NCBI GenBank assembly: GCA_023230455.1 | Contig: JALNXH010000002.1 | Location: forward strand, 1 to 64,000 | Direction of reading: 5' to 3' | DNA length: 64,000 bases | Origin: Rhodocyclaceae bacterium | GTDB lineage: Bacteria > Pseudomonadota > Gammaproteobacteria > Burkholderiales > Rhodocyclaceae | In this document: positions 63,843 through 64,000 of the stretch, piece by piece | Numbering within the stretch: position 1 is the first letter of the stretch | Layout of the letters: the number at the start of each line of letters is the position of its first letter | Translations under genes and position numbers: made by a program | The notes under the pieces: model-generated | The model's input: only the letters and a program-made list of their open reading frames with translations | What the model was told of the DNA's origin: nothing | The model's database searches: none

Positions 63843-64000
63843 GCAGCCCGCGCCCGCCGCTCGCTGCCGACTCGCTCGCCCATGCGCTGCGCCACGTCGC
63901 CCGGGTGATCGCGGCGGTGATCGGCGGGCGCAATCTCGATGTTGCGCTGGCGGCGGAAAAAGTGGCACCGGCGGAGCGGCCGCTGGTGATGGATCTGGCG
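63839..64000 (+). CDS. rsmB: N-terminus of 16S rRNA (cytosine(967)-C(5))-methyltransferase RsmB, partial
   Basis: An open frame from a GTG that overlaps the previous stop (GTGA) runs to the window edge without a stop. The 54 residues (SSPRPPLAADSLAHALRHVA..., then RPLVMDLA) match the NusB-like N-terminal domain of RsmB, which has the same Ala/Arg-rich opening and a similar segment near position 50. Only this piece is visible, so the name is an inference. Confidence 0.6.
   Translation, partial: MSSPRPPLAADSLAHALRHVARVIAAVIGGRNLDVALAAEKVAPAERPLVMDLA

Overview
The window is a 64 kb piece of a GC-rich bacterial chromosome that reads as betaproteobacterial, most likely Rhodocyclales or the neighbouring Sterolibacteriaceae. 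This rests on gene order rather than any database search. Supporting blocks are rsmD-coaD-ferredoxin-mutM-TPR-lolB-ispE-tRNA-Gln-prs-rplY-pth-ychF, a DUF3460 gene beside spoT, dprA-smg-topB, and glyQ-glyS-gmhB-plsC. Lifestyle markers are a partial ethylbenzene/steroid-dehydrogenase-like molybdenum enzyme at the left edge, a three-gene lower pathway of meta-cleavage, and an OxyR-rubrerythrin-rubredoxin set. They suggest a facultative or microaerobic degrader of hydrocarbons, steroids or aromatics. No rRNA, prophage, insertion sequence, CRISPR array or replication origin was seen. Most of the window is dense conserved chromosome with stop/start overlaps.

Layout. 0-2.7 kb: C-terminal ~90% of a type II DMSO-reductase-family catalytic subunit, ended by a strong terminator. 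2.8-12.3 kb: MaoC protein, rsmD, coaD, ferredoxin, mutM (minus), TPR protein, lolB, ispE, tRNA-Gln, prs, rplY, pth, ychF. 12.3-16.6 kb (minus): DUF3460, spoT, rpoZ, gmk, yicC. 16.6-20.9 kb: a Ser/Thr kinase and PP2C phosphatase pair, then rph, rdgB, hemW. 20.9-23.4 kb (minus): trmB, a periplasmic unknown, thiG, thiS. 23.4-27.3 kb: tRNA-Gly, then a LivK-like binding protein coupled to a membrane diguanylate cyclase. 27.3-34.2 kb: fmt and def (minus), LysM protein, dprA, smg, topB. 34.2-40.8 kb: rhlE, rubredoxin reductase, rubredoxin, rubrerythrin, oxyR, a GIY-YIG protein and a LysR regulator, all minus, with fpr divergent. 41-44 kb: an aberrant pyruvate-kinase-like protein and two unknown membrane proteins. 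44.3-48.4 kb: dapA, then hydratase, acylating aldehyde dehydrogenase and aldolase. 48.4-54 kb (minus): a zinc protease with its catalytically dead paralogue, plsC, gmhB, glyS, glyQ. 54-58.2 kb: a FeeM-like N-acyl amino acid synthase and a GGDEF-EAL protein. 58.2-64 kb: mlaF, feoB, feoA, lnt (minus), an RlmL-like methyltransferase and the start of rsmB.

How it works together. The hydratase, aldehyde dehydrogenase and aldolase would turn 2-hydroxypenta-2,4-dienoate-type intermediates into pyruvate and acyl-CoA. Their promoter is overlapped by a dyad that looks like a TetR-type operator. OxyR carries the two redox cysteines at the Escherichia coli positions and lies just upstream of a complete reductase-rubredoxin-rubrerythrin peroxide pathway. 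feoAB appears to have its own Fur-controlled promoter placed over the 3' end of lnt.

Items most worth a second look are the active/inactive metalloprotease pair, the binding-protein/diguanylate-cyclase unit, the pyruvate-kinase-like protein, the N-acyl synthase with a terminator-like leader, the mlaF gene without the rest of its operon and with tyrosine in the H-loop, and several perfect inverted repeats in or beside genes (dprA, topB/rhlE, def, fpr). I found no clear undescribed multi-gene system. The candidates above are the nearest.
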